Origin: Bryopsis sp. KO-2023
Lineage: Eukaryota; Chlorophyta; Ulvophyceae; Bryopsidales; Bryopsidaceae
Length of the DNA: 64,000 bases
Assembly (NCBI GenBank): GCA_030272585.1
Contig: BSYQ01000002.1
Location: 2,604,001-2,668,000, forward strand
Reading direction: 5' to 3'
The notes beneath the pieces are model-generated. The model searched no databases and was not told the origin of the DNA. It saw nothing but the letters and a program-made list of their open reading frames with translations. The position numbers were made by a program, and so were the translations under genes. Numbering within the stretch: the first letter of the stretch is position 1; every line of letters begins with the position of its first letter. Below, one piece after another: positions 41,301 to 53,029 of the stretch.

Positions 41301-42460
41301 ACTGCTCGTGGCTTTTCGAGCTTTCTCATTTCAGCTTTTGTGGGGAAATACTGAACAACATATGGTGGTTCCCAGGGGTTCGCCCGTGTTGAGAGATCCA
41401 CTCATGCTTTTGCTCTCACTTGATTGTGGGAAGATGTAACGTTAAAATAGCACATGTGCAATGGCAGCCGCATTTTGTGTGGTGTTTCCTTTCATATATT
41501 TTTGCAGATCACGCACATCACCACACACACTCTCTATGAGTTTCTAAGAAATGAACAGACGACCGCAGAAAACCAGAAAAATCGCACTCCGCCTTGTGTG
41601 CGGTGTCGGCTCGCTGCACGGTGCCCAGCTGGAAACGTTTCAGAAGTAGCACAAACTGTGAAAATGCATGCTATTGTAGTCTGGGAATCAGCACTGCTCT
41701 TGTTGTTGATTTGACTTAAATCATTTGAGCGCTGATAATTATGCCCATCTCTGTCAAGCGACCCATTACACCAAAGTCCCGAGGCATTTCTGTGCAAACG
41801 CACAGCAAAGAGATAAAGATAACAAAGTCAAGGCTAGGAAAGGATTGAAAAGTGAAATAAACCCTCTGTGGGGCGCAACAGAAAGCAACAGCGCAACAAC
41901 AAATTCTAGTTTGTCATGAGGAAAGGCCATCGAAGATCGAACCCCCAAAATCTATGAGCAGAGTTTTCGTGTTTTACCAGAAAAAACGCATACACTTGGA
42001 AGGCGTCTGCACAACGTGCGTCAAAGCTCCTTGCAAGCTGGTAGCTTCCTTAACGCTTACAAAAAAAGATGAGAATGTGTGAATGTCGAAAGTTGCGTAC
42101 CAGATAAACGTTAAAAGAGCAAATAGCTGCAGGTCACTGAGATCCTCAGAACAAAATTTGAGCTCGAAAGAAGGTCACGTTTGGGTAGGTTGTCAAAGTC
42201 GACATCAAGTGGTGGGCGAGAGCTACCTGTATCCTTTATAGGTGCTCTTTGCCTTTTTTACTCGTCATGAGCCAGTTTGGATTCGATTTTGGAACAGAAA
42301 AAACGAATGTACCAACTGGGATCTGCTGATGTTGTTCGTTATTGGGTTTATGTACGTACAAGACATTATTGACATGACAAATTTGTCATTTCTTTCTAAA
42401 TTTTCTTTTTTAAATCCCTATTCCCCATATTCTATCTGTTTTATTCATTCGACCACCCTT
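41301..42460. other. No convincing gene
   Basis: Short open blocks only; none chain by splice phase or show a domain. Confidence 0.35.
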
Positions 42461-44339
42461 TCAAATTTTCATCTTTCCACCGACCCTCTCTTCACCAAAC
42501 CCTAAATCAAGCCGTTTTAGGCCATCCACTAATGTCGTCACTGCTCCCTTCGATATCCTCCCCTTGCACCACAAAAGAGCTGGCGGCTTCTCCCACTGTG
42601 ACGTCCCTAAGACTCGGCTCCAGTAGTATGGAACCCCATATCCTTCCAAGTAACATTCCCTCCAACATTCGCACTCGTTTGGATCCTCCCAGCTGCGCTC
42701 ACCTGAAGCACAGTGGTACCAAAAGGTCCCTGCTTCTTGGACCATCTGCACGGACCAGATACATAGATTCAAAATCTATGTGTGAGAAGAAACCATTGAA
42801 TAGGTGCCAGGGAGCCGTCAACATGATTCAACCAGCAGCGAGGAGGTTTTTGGTACGAATTTATGTCTTTTTACCTCCCCGACCAGGTCGCGCGGCACCG
42901 CAGTGGATGTGTGCCAGCTGCACCTGTTGGTACGATAGTTGTACCAGAACTCCAATCCGCTTTTTTCATCCAATAACTTTCTCCATGCAAGCGCATTAGG
43001 TCTCCTCCACGTCGTCTGCCCCGTGACGGCGTTCTGGAAAAACGTGTGCCCCTGAATGGCATTTTTGCGCCAAGCACATGATGGCGGCGTCTCCTTGGTT
43101 TTCTCGAGTGTTTTTTTGTTGAGGTACAATGCGCCTGCCAGCAACGAGAGATTAATGCACATCCAGTATCACTGGTTTCGAGTAGCCGACTCGAAACTCA
43201 CCGCCGTACTCGGCACGACATGTTGACCATGTTCCAGGAGGATCCTCAAAAGCCATCGAACCGTCTGTAACATGGCAGAACAGTGTTTCAAAAGCTGTGT
43301 ATTATCAACAAGAAGATGAAATAGTAGCTCACTTCGCCACACAGCAATCGATACTTCCACAAAACAACAGCAACACAAACTTCTTCTTACAAAAAACACA
43401 TAATGCAGGAAGGACATCACAAGATAAAGCACCACCTTATGGTGGGCTCTATTGGTTCCTCATGTTGGACGCAAAGAAAAACTAGAGTATTACGTGATAC
43501 CCTCACAGCAGAAACAAGCTGGAAAATTTTTACGTCCAACACTGAGTAATTGTAAAGAATGCAAAAATATCACTCTCAGGTTTGTTCGCTTGTATTGTAT
43601 TGTATTATCCTCTCATTCCACCTGCCGCCACAAACTTCCCACTATCCAGTACATTTTCAAGCCCTCTAGATTTCCCCACTCAACTCAAACTGAGTTCAGT
43701 GGCTGTGTACTTCGTCTCTACCCCAATCTTTTAATCAGAAGTGCCTCTGAAATGAAAATTGCTGTTTGTTTGTGGGACATGTGTTGTTGCTCTTTACTTA
43801 CCCGCATCATACTCAGAAAGTATCTCTAGGAATTCACTGCAGTATGGTGCCACTGAGCGTGCTGTGTTACCATCGTCATCCTCGATATCAGGATTGGCTC
43901 CGAATTGTAACAGCAGATTGGTTTTTGCGACTGGTTCAAAAATCGATGCGGCGACCCTGTGTGCGAGCAGAAGCTTCGCGATTTCCAGGTTCCCGATTCT
44001 CACCGCTGTGACAAGTGCAAACTGGCCGTCTCCATTTGGAACATGTACGTCTTCGGTAAATCTGACGTTCAAAATGGCTCGAGCATCATTCTGGAAGGTA
44101 CGAAACAAGTGTAAGCGTCTATTGTACGTTCCATTCACCAAGACACCCCTGGTCATTTTTAGAGGATAGCTCTGCAAAAAGCAAACCAGCAACTTCCTGC
44201 AGGTGTGAGGGGAGAAAGAGCGAAACCTGTAGACACGAACCTCAAGGACGAATTGGTGCAAGTCGTCGCCTTGAACACTACCGCCAGTCAATGTGGCACC
44301 TTTGAAAACTTCGAGGTCGAGTCGCAGGCCGTTCATCAT
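42461..44339 (-). CDS. Ankyrin-repeat protein with C-terminal WW-like repeats
   Basis: Exons, read right to left, 43802-44339, 43202-43294, 42875-43134 and 42461-42745 keep phase (1, 1, 0) and give 391 residues. An extra in-frame intron near 44170-44250 is possible. Residues about 90-180 hold ankyrin repeats (NGDGQFALVTAVRIGNLEIA, LLLQFGANPDIEDDDGNTA). The remaining exons encode at least four WW-like units: HVTDGSMAFEDPPG, FFQNAVTGQTTWRRP, YNYRTNRCSWHT, FWYHCASGERSWEDP and PYYWSRVLGTSQWEKPP. WW domains bind proline-rich ligands, so the protein looks like an adaptor. Several units deviate from consensus by losing the second Trp or the Pro. Partners are unknown. Confidence 0.7.
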
Positions 44340-44996
44340 TCTTCACGCGCGCACTTGTAGAAAAATTGACCGCTTGCGGATGGTCAGCTGGAGCTCGGAA
44401 AATTCTGTTCTCGCCTTCCCGAGAAACTTTGGGAGTGAACGGAGGATTCCGGCACTCCAAGTTACTTCAAGCAACAGTAACCAGCCCTTGCTTCCGAAGC
44501 AGAGTCTGCTGCGTAGCATGCAACGTTATACGGTCAAACGGTTGTGCTGCTGTGGTATTTTGGATGGTTTTCAAAATATCCCACAGCAGTTAGTTTGGTT
44601 ACACAACAACCCGAACAGTCATCCAAGCAATCAGGTCGTTGGAAGGAAGACTTTTGCGCACTGCCCGAGCCAGGGTGGCGGCGCTGGTCCAAATTGTCCC
44701 ATTCCCAGGAACAGGATCATGAATAAGCCACGACACAGATGATCAACGATATGTTGACGAGGATGAAAAGAGAGCGCTTCATCCGTACCTTGATTTGTCA
44801 GAATGTACCTTGAACAGTACAGCCCACAGCATCCTTATTCTCGCGAGGTTACCCCTCCCCAAGAGCACTCGCTGTTTCTCTTCGAGGTGAGGACAGAATT
44901 ACCGTGCGAAGCAACGTTTGTACTACGAGTGCGCCTTCGGGCTGTTGGGATTTGATCGACCTCGAAGCTTGGAGCTTATTGGGGTTCGTTCACAAA
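44340..44996. other. Bidirectional intergenic space
   Basis: Lies between the divergently transcribed ankyrin-WW gene and the coiled-coil gene, so it should contain both promoters. No TATA box seen. Confidence 0.4.
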
Positions 44997-46863
44997 ATGA
45001 ACGAGTAAGTGCTGCTGCTTCCGCTGTTCACTATTCGCTTCTCCTCTACCTTTCTGAGGGACGTCTGTCGTGATATTTCGGTTCTTGCTTTGCAACAGAG
45101 TTATTGATTTCGGCGCGGGGCTCGAGAGCCAGCACGGAGAGACGTTTCGTGGGCATCCCGGAGCAGAGGTGCATTTTATATCTCGACATTATCGTCCTTG
45201 TTTTTTCATGCGTCACTCGACGTTTCGATGTGTTTGCTGGGTGATTGGCGTGTTTCCGACATGAAAAATAGTTGGTCGAAATGCTGCGCGACCCCCTCGC
45301 GTTTCATGGGTTAGTCCGGGAGTGAAAAAAAATGACATACGGTTAGATGCACATGACTTAACAGTTGGAAGTGCTGCTTGTCTGTTAATCTTCTTTCTTT
45401 CTTTCTTTCTGTAGTTCGGTGCACAGACGTCCTCAAGCGACCCTGGTAGGTCGCCGGATGACCTCCAGGGCGAGCTGGCGAACCTTCGTTCGCTTTTTCG
45501 CAACGCCGATGTCGTCCTGGCTCAATTTGAGGGGAGAATCGATTTTCTGGAGGTTGGTGAGCTTCGAACACACACACTGCTCATGGTTTTATTTTTCAGA
45601 AGTTATATTTAGCGGCTATATGTGAAAGCAACGAGTCGCAGACAGATTTGGGTATGTATGAACATTTCTGCAAACAAACACCAATTGGATCGTTCATGGT
45701 GTGTGGATTCGATATTTTTGGTAGACGGAATGCTGGCTTTCAAAATGGATCTTGGGAGACCGTGTGTTATATGATTCATTTCATGCACACTGCACCGTTA
45801 CAACTGCCAGTTGATCAGTGATCGTTAAAACTATGTATTAATTTTCTCTTAAATCTGTGTGAAACTGTATTTCTTGATGTTGGCTGGGTGTGGATGTTTC
45901 TTTGCAGGCCAAAGTTCTCGATCTCCAGGTCAGACTGTCCGACAGTCAAGTCCAGGTGAGGACTTTCAGGGACCAGCTTGAGGCTGAGGAGAAAAAAAGG
46001 CATGACGCGGAAGGAAAGCTGGAGGTCGTCAAGGCGGCGCATAAGGAGGAACTCCGCGAATTGAAGCTCAAGCTGAGCGGAGAAATCAATGCGCCGTCGG
46101 AGGAGGAGAAGTCCATTTGCTCTCATTGCTCCAGGTACCGCATTCCCCACTGCATAAATTGCCACACGACTGAACGTCCCCCTTCCTCCCCCTTCAGATA
46201 TTATGGACGTGCGTCGCAGATTCTATCAAGCTTATTAGTTCACGAAACATTCGTGGCGTTGTGTGCAGAGACGACACGATCCTCTTTTCAGACCGATGGG
46301 CGCCCGACCATCAACCTCTCGTCATCAAGATCCAGTTATCGCCTTCCGACGGACACCTTTTTCCAGAGGCGCCCAACTCCCCCTCGAGATGGTCTGCGAC
46401 AGAAGACGAAATCATGTCGCCCTTGTCCATCGCGGAGAGCAAAATGAGCTGGGCGGACCTGAATGAACAGGAGATGGAGAAAAAGGAGCGAGATAACGCG
46501 AAAAAATCACTGGCGACTGAGAATGGAAAATTTACAAGCCGTGGTGTGGCCAGGAAGCCAGCCACAGCGAAACGCACGCCACCTGCTTGTCACGGTCAGT
46601 CTCGCGGTTTGGAGGCAAATAACCACCGCCAAAGTGTGCCTGGTTTTTCATCGGTTAACTGCAGTCGTTCCGCAAAATCTCAAAGGAAAAGAAAAGGGGA
46701 GTCCAGGAATAGGAAGCATTGCGGACGTTCAAGGGGAAAGGGGAAGGGGCGTGTTGGCGTTACGGAGGCTGGAGATTGCTGGCAGGGAGACCCCTCAAAG
46801 GAAAGACAACACGTAATGCCGGAAACAAGCAATACCAGCCCGCGCACTCACACACCAGAGTGA
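44997..46863 (+). CDS. Coiled-coil protein with basic C-terminus
   Basis: Exons 44997-45004, 45099-45168, 45415-45552, 45600-45651, 45915-46134 and 46269-46863 connect in phase with GT-AG borders into 360 residues. The first exon encodes only Met-Asn and part of a Glu, another very short start exon as in the SEKSSR family. Residues 27-70 and 95-160 form heptad-like helices (DLQGELANLRSLFRNADVVL, FRDQLEAEEKKRHDAEGKLE). A Ser/Pro-rich stretch with KMSWADLNEQEMEKKERDN follows, then a strongly basic tail (RKRKGESRNRKHCGRSRGKG). No enzymatic domain. A structural or nucleic-acid-binding role is possible but cannot be shown. Confidence 0.65.
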
Positions 46864-48803
46864 CTTCGGTCAAGGAGGCACCCAAAAGGTCGAGGCGCCG
46901 CCGTTGCGACTAAGGAGACTCGGGGGAGAGTTGTGCTAGGTTTTCTTCCTTCTCTCTGAAAAATGGGATGAAGGTTCTTTTTTATGTTTTTTTTAATTGA
47001 AGTGCAGGGGATGGTCACTAGGACTGTCCCAGGGAGAGATTCGATGGGCTCGAACTGGCACGATGTTTCTTTTACTTTTTTAATTCCTGCTGATTGTGTT
47101 GACAGTTATGATGGCCAGAGTGCTTGTGAGATTGTTGTTGTGTGTTTTTCACTCATCATCTGTTTGAAAGTTAACTGAAAAATACGCTGAAACCACCAGC
47201 ATTAAAAAAAATTGGTAATGTCCCGTCATCGATTTGACGGTGGAATCACATGCGTCAAACTGACGCAAAGATCTGTTCACCGTTCAAAACATGCTCGTTT
47301 TCTCTGTTTCTCATTTCGATGGACCCTCTAGGCACGTAAAAAAAAAAATGGGCCCCACCGCGAGCTGGAAACTCATACAATTTCGAGGGGGCTCGGCATT
47401 CGACTGCGGGTGAGAGCTGCATACGTTTACGTTTATCGATATCTTACAAATCTCTAACTTTCACAACGACAAGCGGTTCTTTTTAAGGGTCGTGTTCAAG
47501 TGGGCGAGGGTTTCTTCCGGCGTCTGGTTGGTGAATGGAAGCGGCACTGCACGTCTTGCAAGGCGAATTTCTTGGGGGGAAATTCCGTTGAGGGTGTGGG
47601 TCATTAATCTCCAGTTTAGACAAGTGCTTACTTTCTCGGGCCATAAGAGAATGACACAGGCCAGAATAAAAGATACGCATGCAAATTCAATGTCAATTTT
47701 CAAATATATTTGAAATATTTCCAAAAGTTGATGTTCAGGTGTTAGTAAGCAAGTCCTTGAGGCATGAAGGGGTCACTGGAAAAATATTACAAATTGAAAA
47801 GTATTACAAATTGATAGTCCCCAAACTGACTGGGTACAGTCTCTTTCTTTAACAACCATTGAAAGTTTCAAATTCCTTGAACTCATCCCAAAAAAAACTC
47901 CCGTGGAATTTCGGGAGAAAAAAATATTTGATTAAAACAAACTCGATTCTCGTTAGGGAAAAAAAACTCGCCCCCTGGGCAGGGAAGAGAAAAAAGAAGT
48001 ATTGCGTTTTCTTAGTGATAAAACATAAGAAAAAACCCAGTTTTTCCCACCTCTTTTGAAAAACAAGCGTCACAAAGCCTACAAAATGAAACAGATATGG
48101 TACACAATCGTTTTGAGGAAATACCCTTCTTTTCTCCTTCATCTGAAACTATTGACCCCTCCGGTTTCCATCCCCCTTTATTTGCCACCACACCTTGACT
48201 GTCAGGATGCCAAGAAGTAAAATCTATAGCACCACGCAAATTTTCGACCCCTTCTTTGTTTGCTTTCTTTTTATTTTGCGTGGCGCCAAAAACTTGAAAC
48301 TAAATTTCGGATGCTTTGTCGAATGCATCCCTCCCATACCCGTAAGAAAAAAGAAACCCAGCCCCTCCAGAATTGTTTTTTCACTTTTTTTTTCCCTCGA
48401 TTTTTTCGTCCCCCACCCCAAACCAATATCGAACGCAGTCGACGATGGCACTACTGTTGTACAACGTTTGAAATCCACCTCCCTTTTTTCTGTCTGTTTC
48501 TGTATTTTTTTGTTTTTACCTCCCCCCCTTCCTCTCATTTTCACTAGGGAAAGTCTGTCCCTACAAACTAGTTGCAGGACCTGTGTTATCCACAGGGTTT
48601 CGAGCTCCATTCCTGTTTTCGTCAGTTCGGTCCTCCGGACCAGCAGGATGATCTATAAGTACAATCGAAAGAAGAAGCAAAATTCAAGCAAACCCCATAC
48701 CAGAAGTTTCGGACGCCTGAAGTAACCGGTATCGACTCCATCAACTGTTTCTATTGTGCAAGGAAAATATTTCTTGAGCAAAGAGCTAGAAACAGGGTTA
48801 CCC
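46864..48803. other. No gene seen
   Basis: AT-rich DNA with long A and T runs. Open blocks at 48195-48725 lack domains and overlap poly-T stretches. Confidence 0.4.
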
Positions 48804-51474
48804 CTATGCACCCATAAAACCAGGTAATGTTATCGACACAACGGGAACAATAGTGTGGATAAAGAGTGGCTGATAATCTTCTATGAACCTACCAAGAAGT
48901 GCTCTTGCACTGGCTTCGGCAATTTCCCTCAACCCCTGCCTCAAAAGCGCGATCTCATTTCGGGCGTCCGCCAACTCAGACTGGACCTCTGCACAAGAAA
49001 CGTCTATCGATCGCATCATCGTTCACACCTTATTCAAGGTTCAAGCAGCTCAAATGATCGATTTGATTCAAGAGCAACAAAGAAAGAGTCATAAGATACC
49101 ACCACAACAATCGGCCAGCCGTCGATTCTCTCTTCGGCTCAGTGTTATTCTCAAATTGTAAGAAATGTGGCACTCAGATTCTCATTTCCCCCAAGCCTTG
49201 GCTTCCTCGAAACAACAATCCTTACCGTTAAGAGATAAGGAATGTCCGTTCTCCTCAGCAGAAAGCGTCGAGGGCACGGAGGTCGATTTCAGCCCCTGAA
49301 AGCACCCGCCAACAAGAGAAAACAAAATTATATTCTCAGCACGTTCGCATCCTCGTGTTCGTTAAGATTTTCTTTTGCTGTAATGTGTTTTTTCGAGAAC
49401 AACACAACAAGATCAGATTGTTTTTCGACGGCACGTTTCCGTCCTGTGTTCAATCTATGAGAAGAGGGGCAACGATGTTGAGAGCTCATTAACCCTGCTG
49501 GAACCCCCCCAGAAAAATAGCATTTGTGTCAGCGTGGTACATACCGATAAAGAAGAGACGAGAGACAGGCTGCACTCCAACTGTCTTCTGAAAGTTTCCT
49601 GGATAATTTGTTGCTCCGCCTCTATCCAGTTGGCAAACGAATCTTTTCGCAGCCCCCTCGCTATCGCCGCCACTTCATGACTCCGCCCCTTTAAGAGCGA
49701 GGCTTTTGTGCTCTGCACAAAACGAACAATGAGAAGGATCCAAGTATTGGTTCCCTCATCCGGATTGCTGGACTAGAATGGAGTCTACTATCCACAGGAG
49801 TTTGAGTCTTGATAGATTTGATATAAACAAAAAAGGAAAAAGCCAGCCAAGCATGATATCTATCCTGAGATGGGATTTCTCTCTGTTTTTTCTCCCATAT
49901 TATGCATCCTTATTCACACATCCATCTATTGAGCCTCTTGTTAGCTGCATGAGCTCAGGACTTTTCCAACCATGGAAGACAGTGCAAGGTCATTGAAAAA
50001 AGAAAGGCACCGTTGAACCTAGACGTCATTACTAATCAATCAAATCGACAAACCAACCTTCCAGCAATCGATGTATGGATGAGCTTGGGGGCGCTTAGTA
50101 CTGATAAAATCTAGAGCATCGTGGAGCTCCCAACCCTGATGATCGAAAGACAAAAAATTCGAACCAGTCATTCAAGGAGACATTCACTGCAAACGATAAT
50201 GCCAAGTCCTGATGAAAGCTCAAGGGAAGTTTTTTTAACAAATTCTGTGCCAAGAAATGCGTACCTGAACGAAAGTCAGATATCCCAGCACCGTCAGGGT
50301 GGCCCGGTTTATCCCCGCGGTGCAATGTACGTAGACCGTGTGCTTGAGGTTCAACAAAAGAGCTAGGCTCCGCACCGCCTCTGGAAGCATGAGGGTTTGG
50401 TCTCCGTGATCGAAATCACGGATTGGTACCCTCGTTATTCCTATGCCATGTTTGTTGGCCCCTTCGCGAATTGCATTCCAGTCGATTCCCAGAGCCTCCA
50501 GACAAAGGTCACACTGTAGACGTTGACAAAGAAGAGGCGTCACACACACACACACACACAGGTTGCTCATGTCATGCAAGCCAGTGAAAGAATCGACATT
50601 TGGGGATCGAACACAAACACTGTGGCTTCATGTAGCCTTGTTTTTCGACCCAGACATTGAGATCAAAAAGTTGTGGGTTGTCTCCTGAATTGGAACCTCA
50701 AACAGGAAGAAGAAAGATTTCCCAAACCAGTGGTCAGCCCAAGCTGGGGGACGAGGTAGACTAAAACACATGAGTGCCCAGAGAACTTAGGCTAGGGTGG
50801 ACAAACCTGAAGCGACAACACGGCCGTTGCTCCAGCTTCTTTCGCAATTCTTTCCTGTATAGACCGAGAAAGAAATAAGAACATAAGCGAACTTGGGTGA
50901 TCAAATGGCGATCAAAAACAAAACCTGCAGTGCAGGCGGAGACAAGGGAATGAGTAGCATCGTTTGGAACGCACCAAATCATCTGAGCTCCGCGGGCAAG
51001 ACCCCACAATTATCTGGTCTGTGATGTGGTCCCAGTTCAGAGTCCATTTCCTGTAAGACAATACAGCACTTGGAAAATGCTCAGCTCTGTTCCCGACCGC
51101 TTGCTCTACTTCGACAACCTCCTCTTGTTATAGTGCACAACTTGTAAAGTGTTGCTTCACAAACAAGAAAGACGAAAGGACAACAAAAAACGTAAAGGGA
51201 ACGCTTACCACTCCTCCGACTCGCCCTTTTCGCCGGATTCCTCCCAGCGTTTCTTATCTCCAAGTCGCTCAGCCTCAGAAATGTCTTTGCCAGCCCAACA
51301 CGCGACCGTAGCTCTGTCAATCAACTTGACAGGCGTGTTTGGTGACCTCGTCTTTGCTGTGGAAAACGTAGGCTCAACCCGCCGACAACGAAGGGTAGAA
51401 GTGTGTGGGCATCTCCAACGAGCGACTGAAGTCGCACTGCGCCGCCACGCTTGTCCTCTTGCAGATAGAATCAT
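48804..51474 (-). CDS. Glucan-phosphatase-like dual-specificity phosphatase (SEX4/LSF2 type)
   Basis: Eight exons, read right to left (51209-51474, 50975-51050, 50807-50854, 50265-50513, 50058-50135, 49545-49712, 49226-49295, 48804-48988), join with perfect phase into 379 residues. The Arg/Ser-rich start resembles an organelle transit peptide. WTLNWDHITDQIIVGSCPRS and ERIAKEAGATAVLSLQ match the recognition region of plant SEX4/LSF2, which dephosphorylate starch. RDFDHGD supplies the general acid (about Asp163 or Asp165). HCTAGINRA is the CX5R loop, with Cys194 and Arg200. WELHDALDFISTKRPQAHPY and the helix FANWIEAEQQIIQETFRRQL resemble the LSF2 C-terminal part. Odd: two further exons add a short coiled coil (VQSELADARNEIALLRQGLR) and a hydrophobic end. 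No carbohydrate-binding module is seen. Substrate by homology only. Confidence 0.85.
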
Positions 51475-53029
51475 TGCTGTAGAACTGTTTCGATAGTGGT
51501 TTGAAAATATAGGATCCGCACACCAACTCTCAAGTGAATGCAGAAAAAAACCACTGCCAAAAGGAGGTCAAACGCGCTTCTTGAAGAACGATGGTTGATG
51601 GTTCCTAACCATACAGAGACTTTCCGATATTCATTTCAACGGTTGGTTGGTTGGTTGATTGGCGGATCACTAGCGTGGAAGGTCGCCCCTCGTTCATCAA
51701 AACGTAGTAGTTTCGCTTTGTTCCCCCCCAAATCCACCCGCTAGGAGAGCGAAGCGGCCTGAAAGGAAATCTGCAACATCTTTTATTGATGGCTTCTCTT
51801 TGCTGCAATCGATGGTGTTGGTATTGGGTGAAATGCGGGTCGGGGATGGATCATAACATTGCAAAACCCTTTTTTTTTGTTGAAAAGGTCCAACCAACGA
51901 GGTGTGTACTTGATCCCTTTTTTCCCTTCACCAGTGTTGCGTCCGAAGTCCGATTCTCAGGTGCTTCCGAATAAAGGAAAAAAAGTTCCATAATGCTTTG
52001 GGTGCAGGCGAGGACAAGCGATGGAGCCGTGAGAAAGGGAATGGCAGAAAAGGTTCGTTTCGAGGAAACTCAAAAATAAAAACTCCTTCCATTTCTCAGA
52101 CTTTGCCTGGTTTTGTTAAAAAACAAATCAAATCAAATCAAAAACAAAAATCCCCCCCTCGGGTGGAAGTTCGTAGAACCTGACGATGCTCCAGGCCGGA
52201 CCCCTTTCTTTTTTTTTTTTTTCTTTGGAAGTTCCAAGAGAAAGAGATGGTGGCTGAGGCAGGTCCAACTTGTACCTGCACAAAGTTTGTGCTTGTTTCG
52301 TCTTTCTTCTTTTTGAAATTTGAAGAGAAAAACACACTGGACATGCTTTTTTCCCCCTCCAAATTTCGATCAGAGTTCGAAGTACTGATCCAGGTTCAAG
52401 CTTGGATGGAACTTTCTACAGTGAAGTTGTTTCACTTTTTTGAGGGAAGTACCACTGCTGTTATCGTGCATAGTTTTGGTCGTGCGTCAAGGGCTCATTA
52501 GTAAAAGGTAGAAGATCAAACGACGTTCAGTACAGAGTCTGATATTGATGGTAGTGATTGTCTGGGATTGGGTTGCGATAGGAGCAGAGTGAAGATTTCA
52601 CCGAGAATTTCCTTGGGAATGTCCCTACCAGCGTTTGCTGGATATTTCATTTCTGGAGGAAAAGCACATTCACTGTTTTTCTTGAAGGATCCTTCAAGGA
52701 TTTGACTTCACCTTTGGAGGTGCTGAAAAATAAACGAAATAAATGAAATGGCACGCCAGCACCGGGGAAAATTTTCTATGAGGAAGGATGAAACCCCTGA
52801 AAAACCAGCCCTGCTTGCCGAGTTATATCTTTTTCCTACTCTGATGTTGCATCCCTGGCTCTCCATCAAAAAATTCTGTTTGGAAAACAAAACCAAATTG
52901 GCCATGCAAACAGAAGAGAGAATCACATCTGCCATAAATCGCCAATTGTGTCAGAGAAAAAAATAAAAAAAAGTTAAATAAAGATATATTATGTATACTT
53001 TTTATGCTTTTTCTCGATAAGAATTCATC
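51475..53029. other. Intergenic with an F-box gene remnant
   Basis: No intact gene. Contains the remnant at 52589-52720 described separately and a T run near 52208. Confidence 0.4.
52589..52720 (-). pseudogene. Remnant of the F-box/WD40 gene 5' end
   Basis: Sequence such as GTGAAGATTTCACCGAGAAT and CACATTCACTGTTT matches 35478-35590, the start region of the F-box/WD40 gene and its 5' flank, in the same orientation. The WD40 part is absent. Confidence 0.5.

Noticed and set aside
48195..48725. Plus-strand open frame of 176 codons
   Set aside because: Driven by poly-T tracts and Phe/Pro-rich; no domain, no splice context, and the region is the 3' side of the phosphatase gene.
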